Assembly: GCA_001464755.1 (NCBI GenBank)
Contig: LNDR01000408.1
Coordinates: forward strand, 1-55,176
Direction: 5' to 3'
DNA from: Rhizobiales bacterium Ga0077524
GTDB lineage: Bacteria; Pseudomonadota; Alphaproteobacteria; Rhizobiales; Hyphomicrobiaceae
DNA: 55,176 nucleotides
The position numbers and the translations under genes were made by a program. This document shows positions 17,763 to 25,874 of this stretch, in pieces. The number at the start of each line of letters is the position of its first letter. The stretch's first letter is position 1. The notes beneath the pieces were generated by a model that was not told where the DNA came from, searched no databases, and saw only the letters and a program-made list of their open reading frames with translations.

Positions 17763-19097
17763 ATGCCGACGACCGCAGCAACCGCCGCCGACCGCCTTCC
17801 GTCGAATGCGTCGCTCTCCGAGGCCCTAGAGGCGGCCCGCGCCCATTATTCGGCCGCCAACCCGGCGAGCTTGGCCCTGCACGCCAGGGCCGAGAAATCG
17901 CTGCCTGGGGGCAATACGCGCACCGTCCTCTTCTACGGACCGTTTCCTCTGCGCTTTGCAGGCGGCGACGGTTGCCACCTGACCGACGTCGACGGGCACG
18001 GCTACGTCGATTTCCTGGCGGAGTACACCGCCGGCATGTTCGGCCACTCCCACCCTGTCATCCGGCGGGCCATCGAGCGGGCCCTCGATTTCGGCGTCAA
18101 CATCGGCGGCCATACCGAGCACGAGGTCCTTCTCGCCGAGGCAGTCACGGCCCGCTTCCCGTCGATGGAGCGCGTGCGCTTCACCAACTCGGGCACCGAG
18201 GGCAACCTGATGGCGATCTCTCTCGCTCGTGCCTTCACCAAACGGTCGAAGGTGCTTGTCTTCACCGGCGGCTACCATGGCGGCGTGCTCTACTTCCGCA
18301 AGGGCGGCTCGCCGGTCAACGTGCCCTTCCCTATGCTCGTCGCCCGCTACAACGACATCGAGAGCGTCCGTGCGCTGGCCCAACCCAACGCGAACGATCT
18401 CGCCTGCATTATCGTCGAGCCCATGTTCGGCTCGACGGGCTGCGTGCCGGCGGCGCCCGAATTCCTCGCCGGGCTGCGTCAGATCGCAGACGAGACCGGT
18501 GCACTGCTGATCTTCGACGAGGTAATGACATCGCGCCTCGCCCCGGGCGGCTTGCAGAGCGTCATCGGCGTGAAGCCCGACCTCACCACCCTCGGCAAGT
18601 ATGTCGGCGGCGGCATGTCGTTCGGGGCCTTCGGTGGACGCGCCGACGTGATGGCGCTGTTCGATCCCGCTAGACCCGACGGGCTGCCGCACGCCGGAAC
18701 TTTCAACAACAATACATTGACCATGAGCGCTGGCCTCGCGGCTCTGACCGAGGTGGCGACGCCGGAGGCGGTGACGCAGGTCAACGCACGCGGCGACCGC
18801 CTGCGCGAGACGCTGAATGGGATCGCGAGAAAGGGTGGCGCCCGCATGCAGTTCACGGGACGCGGCTCGATGATGGCGGTGCACTTCCGCGACGGGACAA
18901 TTCGAGACGAGGTCGATGCCGATCAAGGCAACCAGGACCTCAAGGAGCTATTCTTCTTCGATCTGCTGGACCGAGGCGTCTACATGGCGCGTCGCGGAAT
19001 GATCGTGCTGTCACTGGTCCAGGACGAGGCGGCGTTCGCCCGTCTCGAGGGCGCGGTCGAGGATTTCGTGCGGCTGAGGGCGCGGTTTCTAGCCTGA
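17763..19097 (+). CDS. Class III PLP-dependent aminotransferase (GSA-aminomutase-like)
   Basis: A 444-residue fold-type I aminotransferase. Its N-terminal 'SLPGGNTRTVLFYGPFPLRF' region and 'DVDGHGYVDFLAEYTAGMFGHSHP' resemble glutamate-1-semialdehyde aminomutases. 'TNSGTEGNLMAISLAR' binds PLP phosphate, 'IFDEVMTSRLAPGG' holds the Asp that contacts the pyridine N, and 'TTLGKYVGGGMSFGAFGG' has the Schiff-base Lys. The ATG at 17763 has AGGAG in front; the frame opens earlier at 17694 without support. True HemL is unlikely given the divergence and lack of context; an omega-amino acid or beta-amino acid substrate is plausible. Confidence 0.9.
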   Translation: MPTTAATAADRLPSNASLSEALEAARAHYSAANPASLALHARAEKSLPGGNTRTVLFYGPFPLRFAGGDGCHLTDVDGHGYVDFLAEYTAGMFGHSHPVIRRAIERALDFGVNIGGHTEHEVLLAEAVTARFPSMERVRFTNSGTEGNLMAISLARAFTKRSKVLVFTGGYHGGVLYFRKGGSPVNVPFPMLVARYNDIESVRALAQPNANDLACIIVEPMFGSTGCVPAAPEFLAGLRQIADETGALLIFDEVMTSRLAPGGLQSVIGVKPDLTTLGKYVGGGMSFGAFGGRADVMALFDPARPDGLPHAGTFNNNTLTMSAGLAALTEVATPEAVTQVNARGDRLRETLNGIARKGGARMQFTGRGSMMAVHFRDGTIRDEVDADQGNQDLKELFFFDLLDRGVYMARRGMIVLSLVQDEAAFARLEGAVEDFVRLRARFLA

Positions 19098-19247
19098 TCG
19101 CCGAGCTTCGGCGGAATTTTCACGATCTTTGGAGCCAACTCTGGCGAGCGCGCTGCTGCGCCGCACAAGTTTCATGTTGCAATGCATCAAAGTCGTGCTT
19201 ATCTCTTCTGTGACAGTTACAGCTTAGAGAACGTAAAGGGAGTGGTC

Positions 19248-19493
19248 ATGGCCGAGAAAACAGCCAAGTGCAAGACGCTTCTGGACCTTGAAGCCACCGA
19301 TTGCCGCTGGCCGGTTGGCGATCCACGGCAGGATGGATTTCATTTTTGCGGCGCACAACAGGTGCTCGGTCGGCCCTACTGCATCGCGCACTGGCAGATG
19401 TCGTTTGTCCCAGGCAAGAGCCGTCAGCCGTCCGTTACCGCGGCGTTGGCTGCTGCAACCGCTCTTCCGGCGCCCGCCAAGCGCGCCGCCTGA
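19248..19493 (+). CDS. Minimal GcrA C-terminal-domain-like protein
   Basis: An 81-residue protein whose centre carries the GcrA C-terminal pattern: 'CRWPVGDP', then 'FHFCG', then 'RPYCIAHW', that is Cys...Cys-Gly...Tyr-Cys-x3-His. Full GcrA is a sigma-70-associated cell-cycle activator of alphaproteobacteria with an N-terminal DNA-binding helix-turn-helix of about 45 residues. That domain is absent here, with only 'MAEKTAKCKTLLDLEATD' in its place. An AAAGGGAG ribosome site fixes the ATG at 19248, and a strong terminator follows. It may modulate GcrA or sigma-70, or be an unrelated small Cys/His protein. Confidence 0.7.
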   Translation: MAEKTAKCKTLLDLEATDCRWPVGDPRQDGFHFCGAQQVLGRPYCIAHWQMSFVPGKSRQPSVTAALAAATALPAPAKRAA

Positions 19494-19499
19494 CAGATC

Positions 19500-19522
19500 A
19501 AGAGGCGGCGACGCCGCCTCTT
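19500..19522 (+). terminator. Strong Rho-independent terminator
   Basis: AAGAGGCGGC (19500-19509), loop GAC, GCCGCCTCTT (19513-19522), a perfect 10-bp stem followed by TTC. It starts seven bases after the stop of the GcrA-like gene and would end its transcript. Confidence 0.8.
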
Positions 19523-19591
19523 TCGGCTGCTAATCTGGCTCTCCACGGTCCTCACCGGGCCGGCATCATCACGATCCAGATGGAGAGCAGC

Positions 19592-20260
19592 ATGGAGCCC
19601 GGCAAGCGACCGCGTATCGTCCTTGTACACGCCGTTCAGGTCGCGATGGATCCGGTCGAGCAAGCCTTTCGGCGCCTCTGGCCCGAGGCAGAGCGGGTCA
19701 ATCTCCTCGACGATTCTCTCTCCGTGGATCGTGGACAGGCCGCCGAGCTGACGCCAGCGATGTTCGACCGGTTCGACCGGCTCGGCGACTACGCCCGCGA
19801 CATTGGAGCAGACGGCATCCTCTTTACGTGCTCGGCGTTCGGCGAGGCGATCGAGGCCGTCGCCCGCGCGATCCCGATGCCGGTTCTCAAGCCCAACGAG
19901 GCGATGTTCGAGGAGGCGCTCGAGGCCGGCCGCAAGATCGGCCTCGTCGCCACATTCGAGCGCTCGGTGCCGATGCTCGAGGCCGAGATGCGCGCCCTTG
20001 CGGCCGACCGGGGCAAGGAGGTTACCCTGCGCGCGGTCTGCCAACCGGATGCGATGCGGGCGCTGCAGGCCGGAGATGCGGCACGCCATAACGCGCTGAT
20101 GGCCGAGGCTGCGACCCAACTCGCGGAATGTGACGCAATCCTTCTCGCGCAGTTCTCCACATCCATCGCCTACGACGCGGTGACCGCCAAGGTGCGGTGT
20201 CCCGTGCTCACCAGCCCAGGCAGCGCGGTTGCCAAGATGAAGCGCGCTCTCTCGGGCTGA
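19592..20260 (+). CDS. Asp/Glu racemase superfamily protein
   Basis: A 222-residue protein of the aspartate/glutamate/hydantoin racemase and arylmalonate decarboxylase superfamily. The two cysteine positions of the family appear at 'ILFTCSAFGEAIE' (Cys present) and 'ILLAQFSTSI', where the second Cys is replaced. One catalytic Cys suggests a decarboxylase- or isomerase-like chemistry, or lost racemisation. 'PVLKPNEAMFEEAL' and 'KIGLVATFERSVP' fit the fold. GGAGAG before the ATG at 19592 supports this start; an ATG at 19580 is also in frame. Substrate unknown. Confidence 0.75.
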   Translation: MEPGKRPRIVLVHAVQVAMDPVEQAFRRLWPEAERVNLLDDSLSVDRGQAAELTPAMFDRFDRLGDYARDIGADGILFTCSAFGEAIEAVARAIPMPVLKPNEAMFEEALEAGRKIGLVATFERSVPMLEAEMRALAADRGKEVTLRAVCQPDAMRALQAGDAARHNALMAEAATQLAECDAILLAQFSTSIAYDAVTAKVRCPVLTSPGSAVAKMKRALSG

Positions 20261-20403
20261 GCGCACCGCTCGGATCGCCCCGAACACTCCGTCATCAAAT
20301 TGCCACGAATTCGCATTGCTTGCCCCCTCGGGGACAGGTGCTGCGCGTAAACTCGCGCGCGGCCCTTTCAGGGTGTGGGCGGAGTGGTGGGAAGAAGACG
20401 CGC

Positions 20404-21780
20404 ATGACAGTGCCAGGGAGCCAGCATCGCGCCGCTCGCACGCGTATCGTGCCCGCCAAGAGCATCGCGATCTGGGATCGACGGGAGATCCTTATCGTGG
20501 CGCTTCCCGCCGCAGTCATTCTGACGGCTGCGCTCTGGTTCCTCATGCAGCTGGTCCACCCGGCGCCGCCAAAGGTGATCACCATCGCCACGGGCGGCAC
20601 GAGCGGTGCCTACTTCAGGTTCGGCAAGCAGTACGCCGAGGTTCTGGAGCGCTCCGGAATCACGCTCCGCGTCAAAGCCACCAGCGGCTCGATCGAGAAC
20701 ATGCGGCTGCTTGCGGACCCAGGCTCGGGGATCGATCTCGCGCTGCTGCAGGGCGGCATCGCGCAAAGCAGCGAGACGCCGCGCGGCATCGTCTCTCTCG
20801 GCCGTGCCTTCGTCGAGCCGCTCTGGGTCTTCTATCGCGACACCGCGACGATCGACATGCTCCACCAGCTCAAAGGCCGACGCATCGGCATCGGCCCCGA
20901 AGGCAGCGGCACGCGCCACCTCGCGATGGCCCTTCTCCGGAGCAACGAGGTCGAGGATGCCAATACGACCTTCTCGCCGCTGACCGGGAAAGCGGCGGCG
21001 GATGCGCTTCGGGCTGGCGATCTCGACGCCGTGTTCCTGGCGATGGCGCCCGAGTCGCCGATCGTGCAGTCGCTCGTCCGCGATTCCGCGATCAAGCTCA
21101 TGAGCTTCGCACAGGCCGAGGCCTACACGCGGCACATGCCCTATCTGAAAACGATTCAACTGCCGCGTGGCGCTTTCGATCTGGTGCGCAACATGCCCGA
21201 TCGCGACATCGCGCTCGTGGCGCCGGTTGCCGCCGTGGTCGCGCGTACCGGCATCCATCCCGCGCTGTCCGGCCTGATGGTCGACGCCATGCGCGAGGTG
21301 CACGGCAAGGGCGGACTGCTGCATCGCTTCGGCGAGTTTCCACAACCGGTCGATCCCGAGCTTGAACTCGCGCCGGACGTCGAGCGCTATTACAAAGCGG
21401 GGCCGTCCTTCCTCAAACGGTTCCTGCCGTTCTGGTTCGCGACCTTCATCGAGCGCATGATCGTGCTCGCCGTGCCCGTTGCCGGCCTGCTGATCCCAAT
21501 GATCAAGGTCGTGCCGCTGATCTACAAGTGGCGGGTCAAACGGCGCCTCCTCTACTGGTATTCGCGCCTCAAGGTGCTGGAGGGCCAGATCACGTCGGAC
21601 CCGACGATGGTATCGCTCGCCGTGCCGCGTGCCGAGATCGAGCAGATCGACCGGGCCGTGAGCCTCATTCCGGTGCCACTCGGCTTCTCGGAGGAATACT
21701 ACAACCTGCGCAGCGCCATCGAACTCGTCCGTCAGCGGGTCCTCTCGCAGATCGGTCGCGTTCACCCCAACCTGACATGA
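20404..21780 (+). CDS. TAXI-family TRAP solute-binding protein, membrane-anchored
   Basis: A 458-residue member of the TRAP-associated extracytoplasmic immunogenic (TAXI) family, which captures small acids for TRAP transport. An N-terminal membrane helix lies at about 28-50, then 'ITIATGGTSGAYFRFGKQYA' (the TAXI hallmark), 'ATSGSIENMRLL', 'GPEGSGTRHLA', and a C-terminal membrane region at about 340-372. The protein is therefore fixed at both ends. No TRAP permease is beside it, so it may be a sensor or use a distant permease. ATG at 20404 chosen because the first helix follows closely. Confidence 0.82.
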   Translation: MTVPGSQHRAARTRIVPAKSIAIWDRREILIVALPAAVILTAALWFLMQLVHPAPPKVITIATGGTSGAYFRFGKQYAEVLERSGITLRVKATSGSIENMRLLADPGSGIDLALLQGGIAQSSETPRGIVSLGRAFVEPLWVFYRDTATIDMLHQLKGRRIGIGPEGSGTRHLAMALLRSNEVEDANTTFSPLTGKAAADALRAGDLDAVFLAMAPESPIVQSLVRDSAIKLMSFAQAEAYTRHMPYLKTIQLPRGAFDLVRNMPDRDIALVAPVAAVVARTGIHPALSGLMVDAMREVHGKGGLLHRFGEFPQPVDPELELAPDVERYYKAGPSFLKRFLPFWFATFIERMIVLAVPVAGLLIPMIKVVPLIYKWRVKRRLLYWYSRLKVLEGQITSDPTMVSLAVPRAEIEQIDRAVSLIPVPLGFSEEYYNLRSAIELVRQRVLSQIGRVHPNLT

Positions 21781-21943
21781 CTCTGGCTCGCCTGCCGGCA
21801 CCCTGTCAGGCTCGCTCACCGTTAAGGCCACCACGTCGAAGGCCAGTTGCAGCTACCGCGCCGCCCGCAAACCGGTTGCACTCGTTCCGGCGGGTGCCCT
21901 ATGACACCCCCGCCGTCATTACGAGGGGGCTCGAGGAAATCAC

Positions 21944-23962
21944 ATGTTCAAGAAGATCCTGATCGCCAACCGTGGCGAGATCGCATGCCGGGTCATCAAG
22001 ACCGCCCGCAAGATGGGGATCAGGACCGTCGCCGTATTTTCTGACGCCGACCGAGACGCGCTCCACGTCGAGATGGCCGACGAGGCAATTCACATCGGCC
22101 CGCCCGCGGCGTCCGAATCCTACCTCGTCATCGACAAGATCGTGGCCGCCTGCAAGGCGAGCGGCGCCGAGGCGGTGCATCCCGGCTACGGCTTTCTCTC
22201 CGAGCGCGAGGCTTTTCCCGTGGCCTTGGGCAAGGCGGGTATCGTCTTCATCGGTCCGAACCCCAAGGCGATCGCGGCCATGGGCGACAAGATCGAGAGC
22301 AAGAAGGCAGCCGCGGCCGCGAAGGTCTCGACCGTCCCCGGCTATCTCGGCGAGATCGGCGATGCCAAGCAGGCGATCAGGATCGCCGACGAAATCGGTT
22401 ATCCCGTCATGATCAAGGCCTCGGCCGGCGGTGGCGGCAAGGGCATGCGCATCGCCTGGTCCCGCGACGAGGTGGTGCAGGGCTTCGATAGCTCGCGCTC
22501 GGAAGCCAAGTCCTCGTTCGGCGACGACCGCGTGTTCATCGAGAAGTTCATCGTCAACCCGCGCCACATCGAGATCCAGGTGCTCGGCGACAAGCACGGC
22601 AACTGCGTCTACCTCGGTGAGCGCGAGTGCTCGATCCAACGGCGCAATCAAAAGGTCATCGAGGAGGCGCCGTCGCCACTGCTCGACGAAGCGACGCGGA
22701 AAGCCATGGGCGAGCAGGCCGTGGCGCTCGCTAGGGCCGTCAACTACGACTCCGCCGGCACGGTCGAGTTCGTCGCCGGCCAGGACCGCTCGTTCTTCTT
22801 CCTCGAGATGAATACGCGCCTTCAGGTGGAGCACCCGGTGACGGAGCTCGTCACCGGCATCGATCTCGTCGAGCAGATGATCCGCGTAGCGGCCGGCGAG
22901 AAGCTGCCGTTCCGTCAGTCCGATATCAAGCTCGAGGGCTGGGCCGTCGAGAGCCGCATCTACGCCGAGGATCCCTACCGCAACTTCCTGCCGTCGATCG
23001 GTCGCCTGGTTCGCTACCAGCCGCCTCGGGAGGGCTCGGCGAACGGTCTCACCATCCGCAACGACACGGGCGTGACGGAAGGCGGCGAGATATCGATGTT
23101 CTACGACCCGATGATCGCCAAGCTCGTGACGCACGCGCCGACGCGCGCCGAGGCGATCGACCTGCAGGCCGAGGCGCTCGATGCCTTCCACATCGACGGT
23201 ATCCAGCACAACATCCCCTTCCTCACCGCGCTGATGCAGAGCCCTCGCTGGCGCGAAGGCCGCTTGTCGACCGGCTTCATCGCCGAGGAATATCCCTCGG
23301 GCTTCGTGCCACGCACCGCCGCAGGAGCCGATCTCGAGACGCTCGCGATCGTCGCGGCCGCGATCGATCATCTGAGCAACGCGCGACGACGCCAGATCAG
23401 CCATCAGATCGGCGGCGATGCCGTGCATTTCGCCAAACGCCGCGTGGTGCGCATCGCCGGTGCCGAGGTTCGGCTCGAGGTCGCTCCGAGCGGCGAGCAC
23501 GCGTTGAACGTGACGCTCGTCGGCGAGGGCCGCAACGGGGCGCGGCCAGTCGAGGTCGTCTCGGCCTGGTGGCCAGGCCAGCCGGTGTGGACCGGGCGCG
23601 TCGGCGACAATGAGATCTCGGTGCAGGTCAAGACCCTGCTCAACGGCTTCGAGCTGGCGCACCGCGGCATTCGTGCCGAGGTCCATGTCTATACCGAGCG
23701 CGAAGCTGCACTCGTCGCGCTGATGCCGGAGAAGGTCGCGGCCGACACCTCGAAGCTCCTGCTCTGCCCCATGCCGGGTCTGGTCAAGGCGATCCACGTG
23801 GGCGCCGGCCAGGAGGTGAAGGCGGGCGACGCACTCGCTGTCGTCGAGGCCATGAAGATGGAAAACATCCTCCGCGCCGAACGCGACGGCGTGGTCAAGA
23901 CCATCAACGCCAAAGCCGGCGACAGCCTCGCCGTCGATGCGGTGATCATGGAGTTTGCGTGA
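21944..23962 (+). CDS. pccA: Acetyl/propionyl-CoA carboxylase alpha subunit (biotin carboxylase plus carrier)
   Basis: A 672-residue fusion of biotin carboxylase, a linker domain and the biotin carrier. It carboxylates biotin with ATP and bicarbonate and passes CO2 to an acyl-CoA through a beta subunit. The carboxylase domain (1-450) starts 'KILIANRGEIACRVI' and shows the ATP-grasp loop 'SAGGGGKGMRIA', 'RECSIQRRNQK' and 'EMNTRLQVEHPVTE'. The carrier domain ends the protein with biotinylated Lys638 in 'EAMKMEN'. GAGGAAA precedes the ATG. The beta subunit is not in the window. Propionyl-CoA carboxylase is the likeliest identity, but methylcrotonyl- or other acyl-CoA carboxylases share the layout. 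Confidence 0.92.
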   Translation: MFKKILIANRGEIACRVIKTARKMGIRTVAVFSDADRDALHVEMADEAIHIGPPAASESYLVIDKIVAACKASGAEAVHPGYGFLSEREAFPVALGKAGIVFIGPNPKAIAAMGDKIESKKAAAAAKVSTVPGYLGEIGDAKQAIRIADEIGYPVMIKASAGGGGKGMRIAWSRDEVVQGFDSSRSEAKSSFGDDRVFIEKFIVNPRHIEIQVLGDKHGNCVYLGERECSIQRRNQKVIEEAPSPLLDEATRKAMGEQAVALARAVNYDSAGTVEFVAGQDRSFFFLEMNTRLQVEHPVTELVTGIDLVEQMIRVAAGEKLPFRQSDIKLEGWAVESRIYAEDPYRNFLPSIGRLVRYQPPREGSANGLTIRNDTGVTEGGEISMFYDPMIAKLVTHAPTRAEAIDLQAEALDAFHIDGIQHNIPFLTALMQSPRWREGRLSTGFIAEEYPSGFVPRTAAGADLETLAIVAAAIDHLSNARRRQISHQIGGDAVHFAKRRVVRIAGAEVRLEVAPSGEHALNVTLVGEGRNGARPVEVVSAWWPGQPVWTGRVGDNEISVQVKTLLNGFELAHRGIRAEVHVYTEREAALVALMPEKVAADTSKLLLCPMPGLVKAIHVGAGQEVKAGDALAVVEAMKMENILRAERDGVVKTINAKAGDSLAVDAVIMEFA

Positions 23963-24024
23963 GCAGGCCGGGCGTCTGAGTGCGTAAGCACGGCACGCGT
24001 GCCCTTTGAAGGATCGAGGCCACC

Positions 24025-24639
24025 ATGATCGCGCTTTTCTTCGAGGTGACCCCGAAACCTGGCGAGGAGAGCCGCTATCTCGACATCGCGGCGAGCCTCA
24101 GGCCCGTGCTCGAGGCGAACGGCGGCGTCATCTTTCTCGACCGCTACAAGAGCCATGCGCGGCCTCGGACCCTGCTGTCGCATCAGATCTGGGCCGACGA
24201 GGGCTCGCTCGTCCGCTGGCGGGCCAACGGAACGCACCACAAGGCCCAATCGGCGGGCCGCAACGCGGTGTTCGAGGACTATCGCTTGCGCGTCGGTCCG
24301 GTGATCGCGGAAGGGGGCGAGGGTGGCGGCGTCGTCCCGCAGATGGAGGGCGTTGCCTACAACGACCCCCTGCTCCAGCCCGAGCGTTTTGTCATCGTCG
24401 TCCGCAGCCATACAAAGCCGGTGCCGGCAGGCGAGGGCGGCGAAATCTACGAGAGCGTCTATCGGGCGAAGGAGTTCGCGTGGGTCGGGCCGGTCGAGAA
24501 CCGCCCGATCGGTTACGACGCACTCCGGCTCGTGGCCAGCGATGCGTGTGTCAGCGCCGCCCAGCTCTGCCTCGTCAGCCGAGACTACAGCCTCCACGAC
24601 CGCCGCGAGGCCCCGCAGTATTTCCCGGCCGTGAAATGA
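24025..24639 (+). CDS. Antibiotic biosynthesis monooxygenase (ABM) domain protein
   Basis: A 204-residue protein. Residues 1-95 form an ABM-type ferredoxin-like fold ('MIALFFEVTPKPGEESRYLDIAASL', in parts, then 'GGVIFLDRYKS', 'LLSHQIWADEGSLVRW'), a family of small cofactor-free monooxygenases and heme-degrading relatives. Residues 105-204 are a second part of unknown family ('RFVIVVRSH', 'YDALRLVASD'), possibly a diverged second ABM copy. It lies 62 bases after the carboxylase gene and could be co-transcribed. Function unknown. Confidence 0.7.
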   Translation: MIALFFEVTPKPGEESRYLDIAASLRPVLEANGGVIFLDRYKSHARPRTLLSHQIWADEGSLVRWRANGTHHKAQSAGRNAVFEDYRLRVGPVIAEGGEGGGVVPQMEGVAYNDPLLQPERFVIVVRSHTKPVPAGEGGEIYESVYRAKEFAWVGPVENRPIGYDALRLVASDACVSAAQLCLVSRDYSLHDRREAPQYFPAVK

Positions 24640-24643
24640 AAAC

Positions 24644-24664
24644 GGGGCTGGGAGGCCCAGCCCC
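24644..24664. terminator. Bidirectional terminator between convergent genes
   Basis: GGGGCTGGG (24644-24652), loop AGG, CCCAGCCCC (24656-24664), a perfect 9-bp stem. On the minus strand it is followed by GTTTTC, on the plus strand by TTC. It sits four bases after the ABM stop and 14 bases from the opposing gene's stop. Confidence 0.8.
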
Positions 24665-24677
24665 TTCGTCGCTGCAG

Positions 24678-25748
24678 CTAGCCCTTCGCCGCGCGGTTCT
24701 TGGCGAGCCAGCCCTCGACCAGATCGACCGTCCGATCGAGTTCCTCAAGACGCTCACCGCGCTGCGCCGCGATGCTCTTCACGAGCAGGTCCACACGCTC
24801 GATGTTGGGCGCACCGGCTGCCAGCGCCCGGGCGGCAGACGAGGGGCTGCCGAGCGAAAGCGCCGCATTGGCGTACTTCTCGAACGGCACGAGGTCTTTC
24901 GGATCGGCGCCGAGACTGACGCAGAGCTTCACCACCCACTCGTAGACTTTGCGTGTCGTCTCGGGGTCGGCGTGCACAGCCTCCTTGATGGGACGCATCC
25001 CGTCCTTGCCGACGCAGCGGTAGTTGCCGGCGATCAGCATCGCCCACTTGGCGAGCGGCACGAAGATGCTGTCGTGCACCTTGAGCTTGACCGGAACCTC
25101 GAGCGCCTTGCCGTCCACCTCGAAGCGCGCGGCGTCGACGCCGGCCTCCAGGTCCTTCAGGATCTGCGTGTGCTCGGCGTTCTCGAAACGAGCCGACTTG
25201 AAGTTGGTCGGCAGACGCACCTGCAGCACGTTGACCGGCTCCTCGGGCGGACGGAAGGCCTGCGGATCGGGGCTGCACAGTGTCATCAGCTTGGGGTCGA
25301 AGGCGTCCCAAACCGTCGCGTCGGCGAAACAGGCGCGCAGGCCCGAGGTGTCGAGCCCGGGAATGCGCTTCAGATAGGGCAGCGGCGGCATGTTCATGAT
25401 CGACATGCAGGGCCGGCCGGACTTCGCGACCTTCTCGGTCAACTCACGCACGCCCGGCGAGCGATACTGGGGCTCCTGCATGGCGAGCACGATGAGGTCG
25501 AACTTGGCCGGATCGACGTCCGTGGTGCCGGCGGCGCCGAGCTTGCCGGGCAGCGTCTTGGAATTGATCTCGACGAGGCCTTCGCGCCCCTTGATCGGCA
25601 TCCGCACGATGGCGCCGTTGGTATTGAAGGCGGTCACTTCGGCTGGCAGGCAAACCATCGTGGCATCATGACCGCCCATGGCGAGCTTGGTGCCGAGCAG
25701 CGAGCCGTAAGACGCGCCGAGAATGAGGACATTGTGCTTTTTGGCCAT
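24678..25748 (-). CDS. Ketopantoate reductase-like NAD(P)-dependent oxidoreductase
   Basis: A 356-residue two-domain dehydrogenase. The N-terminal nucleotide-binding motif is 'VLILGASYGSLLGTKLAMGG'; the C-terminal helical domain contains 'KVHDSIFVPLAKWAMLIAGNYR', matching the ketopantoate reductase / opine dehydrogenase type. The glycine motif is GASYGS instead of GxGxxG, which is unusual. AAGGGG precedes the ATG at 25748; an in-frame ATG at 25778 is less good. It is in the same direction as the crotonase-like gene upstream. Substrate unknown; a reductase of a 2-oxo acid or acyl intermediate is an inference from neighbours. Confidence 0.72.
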   Translation of the reverse strand: MAKKHNVLILGASYGSLLGTKLAMGGHDATMVCLPAEVTAFNTNGAIVRMPIKGREGLVEINSKTLPGKLGAAGTTDVDPAKFDLIVLAMQEPQYRSPGVRELTEKVAKSGRPCMSIMNMPPLPYLKRIPGLDTSGLRACFADATVWDAFDPKLMTLCSPDPQAFRPPEEPVNVLQVRLPTNFKSARFENAEHTQILKDLEAGVDAARFEVDGKALEVPVKLKVHDSIFVPLAKWAMLIAGNYRCVGKDGMRPIKEAVHADPETTRKVYEWVVKLCVSLGADPKDLVPFEKYANAALSLGSPSSAARALAAGAPNIERVDLLVKSIAAQRGERLEELDRTVDLVEGWLAKNRAAKG

Positions 25749-25874
25749 TGCGACCCCTTGGGTTCGTGACGGAGGCATGACTGGATTGAGATCGACGTCA
25801 TGCTAGGGGGGAAGCCGAGCCCTTGCAATCGATTGGCGCTTGCCGTCTCGCCAGGTTGCATGAGCTGTCGAGCC

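Noticed and set aside
19177-19205. TTGCAA-17-TATCTC as a promoter for the GcrA-like gene
   Set aside because: Only 7 of 12 consensus bases match, too weak to list as a feature.
21899-23797. Minus-strand frame of 632 residues opposite pccA
   Set aside because: The plus-strand product is a clear biotin carboxylase; the antisense frame has shadow composition.
23992-24003. 12-base palindrome GGCACGCGTGCC between pccA and the ABM gene
   Set aside because: Too short and GC-rich to distinguish from chance; no T-run or promoter signal.
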